Source of the DNA: Seminavis robusta
Taxonomy: Eukaryota > Bacillariophyta > Bacillariophyceae > Naviculales > Naviculaceae
Direction: 5' to 3'
NCBI GenBank assembly: GCA_903772945.1
Contig: CAICTM010001422.1
Location: 1-29,663, forward strand
DNA length: 29,663 nt
The position numbers and the translations under genes were made by a program. This document shows positions 28,801 through 29,663 of this stretch, piece after piece. The stretch's first letter is position 1, and each line of letters begins with the position of its first letter. The notes beneath the pieces are model-generated. The model searched no databases and was not told where the DNA came from. It saw nothing but the letters and a program-made list of their open reading frames with translations.

Positions 28801-29163
28801 TAAGGCCGCTCTCTACCCAAGCGACTAAAGTAGCGACTAAGCCATATTTCGTAGTTTAGTCGATAGTTTAGTCTCTGAGGGTGGTGTCTACCCAAGCGAC
28901 TAAACGTCCCACGGACTAAAGGCTTTAGTCATTATGTTCGCTCACCGACTAATGGGAGGCTGGTTAGTCGGTGAGCGAACATAACGACTAAAGCTTCTTT
29001 AAGAACTCTTTAAAAAAAGAACAGCACTTTTTAAAAAAGAACAGCACTTTGAAAAAAGAACAGCACCCTCATTGTAAACAATTTAGTCGAGTTTTTAGTC
29101 AAAATGTGGTGTCTACCCTGGCGACTAAACAAACACTGCGACTAAATCCATTGCAGGGTGCTG
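28801..29163. repeat. CGACTAAA repeat cluster (probable MITE)
   Basis: Three direct copies of TCTACCC(AAG/TGG)CGACTAAA lie near 28813, 28887 and 29111. They are accompanied by many CGACTAA/TTAGTCG units and by three copies of AAAGAACAGCAC at 29015-29066. The cluster starts immediately after the putative donor of the cyclase-like exon, so it would lie within its intron or would have disrupted the gene. Confidence 0.75.
28922..28994. repeat. Long hairpin in the CGACTAAA cluster
   Basis: The arms 28922-28952 and 28964-28994 are 31 bases each, pair at 30 of 31 positions and enclose an 11-base loop. The arms contain GCTTTAGTC and TTCGCTCACCGACTAA. Such a perfect stem usually marks a young fold-back transposon or a small-RNA source. 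Confidence 0.85.
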
Positions 29164-29480
29164 GACTTATAAGGCTCAAAAAGATTTAACAAAAGTGATC
29201 GCTTGTGGGCTACCAATATTCTATCAGCAAGGTGGATTTAAAGGACTCAAACAAAAGACTTAATAGAAGCTTAATAGAATTGATTACTTTTTTGAGTAAA
29301 AGACTGAGATAACAAGACTCAAAACACACATTGCGACCTCTTTCGATGTTGATCGTTTGCACCTCTACTATCATTCAGTCAAGGCCGAGAAATGAAAGCA
29401 TCCCGCACTCCATACCTGCAATGGGGGATGGCTTTTATTCTCAACCGAAGACTGTGGCTTGATAAAGTGCGATAGAGGTG
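29164..29480. other. Spacer, no gene seen
   Basis: The sequence is AT-rich with no recognisable exon continuing the cyclase-like gene. GCACCTCTACTATC occurs near 29350 and recurs in the downstream minisatellite, so both may belong to one repeat family. Confidence 0.4.
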
Positions 29481-29483
29481 CGA

Positions 29484-29625
29484 TCGTTCGATCGTTGCAC
29501 CTCACTATCGGCCGATACTCCTCTTCGATCGTTCGATCGTTCGATCATTCGATCGTCGATCGGTTGCACCTCTACTATCGGCTGATACTCCTCTTCGATC
29601 GTTCGATCGTTCGATCGCACCTCTA
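29484..29625. repeat. CGATCGTT minisatellite with a longer 80-bp period
   Basis: Runs of (CGATCGTT)n occur at about 29480, 29525 and 29597. GTTGCACCTC(TA)CTATCGGC(C/T)GATACTCCTCTTCGATCG-like segments repeat around them (29494 and 29561), giving a higher-order unit near 70-80 bp. CGATCG is self-complementary, so the tract can fold. Confidence 0.8.
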
Positions 29626-29663
29626 TCTATCACTCTGTCGCGATGCCTGATAGTGAGGCTGTG

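Overview
This window is eukaryotic nuclear DNA, most likely from a pennate diatom or a close stramenopile. Coding regions are compact, with few short introns (76-103 bp, CTAAC-like branch points). One gene encodes a signal peptide ending in a plastid-type A|F cleavage site. Other diatom-like genes are a secreted von Willebrand D protein with a Pro/Thr linker and the first exon of a protein resembling diatom receptor-type nucleotide cyclases. The spacers are full of short palindromes (ACCGGT, CTAGCTAG, GTACATGTAC). The species assignment is an inference from gene style, not from a marker gene.

Layout. 1-594: spacer with a duplicated 41-bp segment. 595-2518 (-): four-exon secreted vWD-domain protein with one GC-AG intron. 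2567-3931: fold-back element with 47-bp perfect terminal inverted repeats and arrays of 18-bp palindromes. 3932-4995: spacer with a 134-bp tandem duplication. 4996-5967 (+): 2-oxoglutarate/Fe(II) dioxygenase of the prolyl-hydroxylase type. 6028-6994: weak minus-strand gene or gene remnant. 7365-9516 (+): two-exon C5-cytosine DNA methyltransferase. 9932-11260 (-): second, larger 2OG/Fe(II) dioxygenase, probably plastid-targeted. 11261-13504: no gene seen. 13505-15241 and 16718-18544 (+): two long, largely disordered proteins. 18545-21273: mostly non-coding, with a (GACTC)n tract and a cluster of five hairpins (19973-20214) that could be a structured RNA. 21274-21933 (-): membrane-anchored cytochrome-b5-like haem protein of the MAPR family. 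22108-22425: block of TTAGTTTCACGG repeats.

The last third is rich in transposon remains. A Mutator-like transposase gene lacking its C-terminal part (24272-25615) lies among three arrays of TTATACGTATAA-type repeats (23977-26234). A 645-bp deletion derivative of a pogo/Tigger-like element (27290-27934) is flanked by TA. At the right end is the first exon of a putative receptor-type cyclase (28518-28799), followed by a donor site and then CGACTAAA repeats, a long hairpin and a CGATCGTT minisatellite; the rest of that gene is not in the window.

The genes do not form an obvious pathway. The most suggestive cluster is a cytosine methyltransferase between two 2OG/Fe(II) oxygenases, but the oxygenases look like protein hydroxylases and one carries a plastid signal, so a shared DNA-modification role is only a hypothesis.
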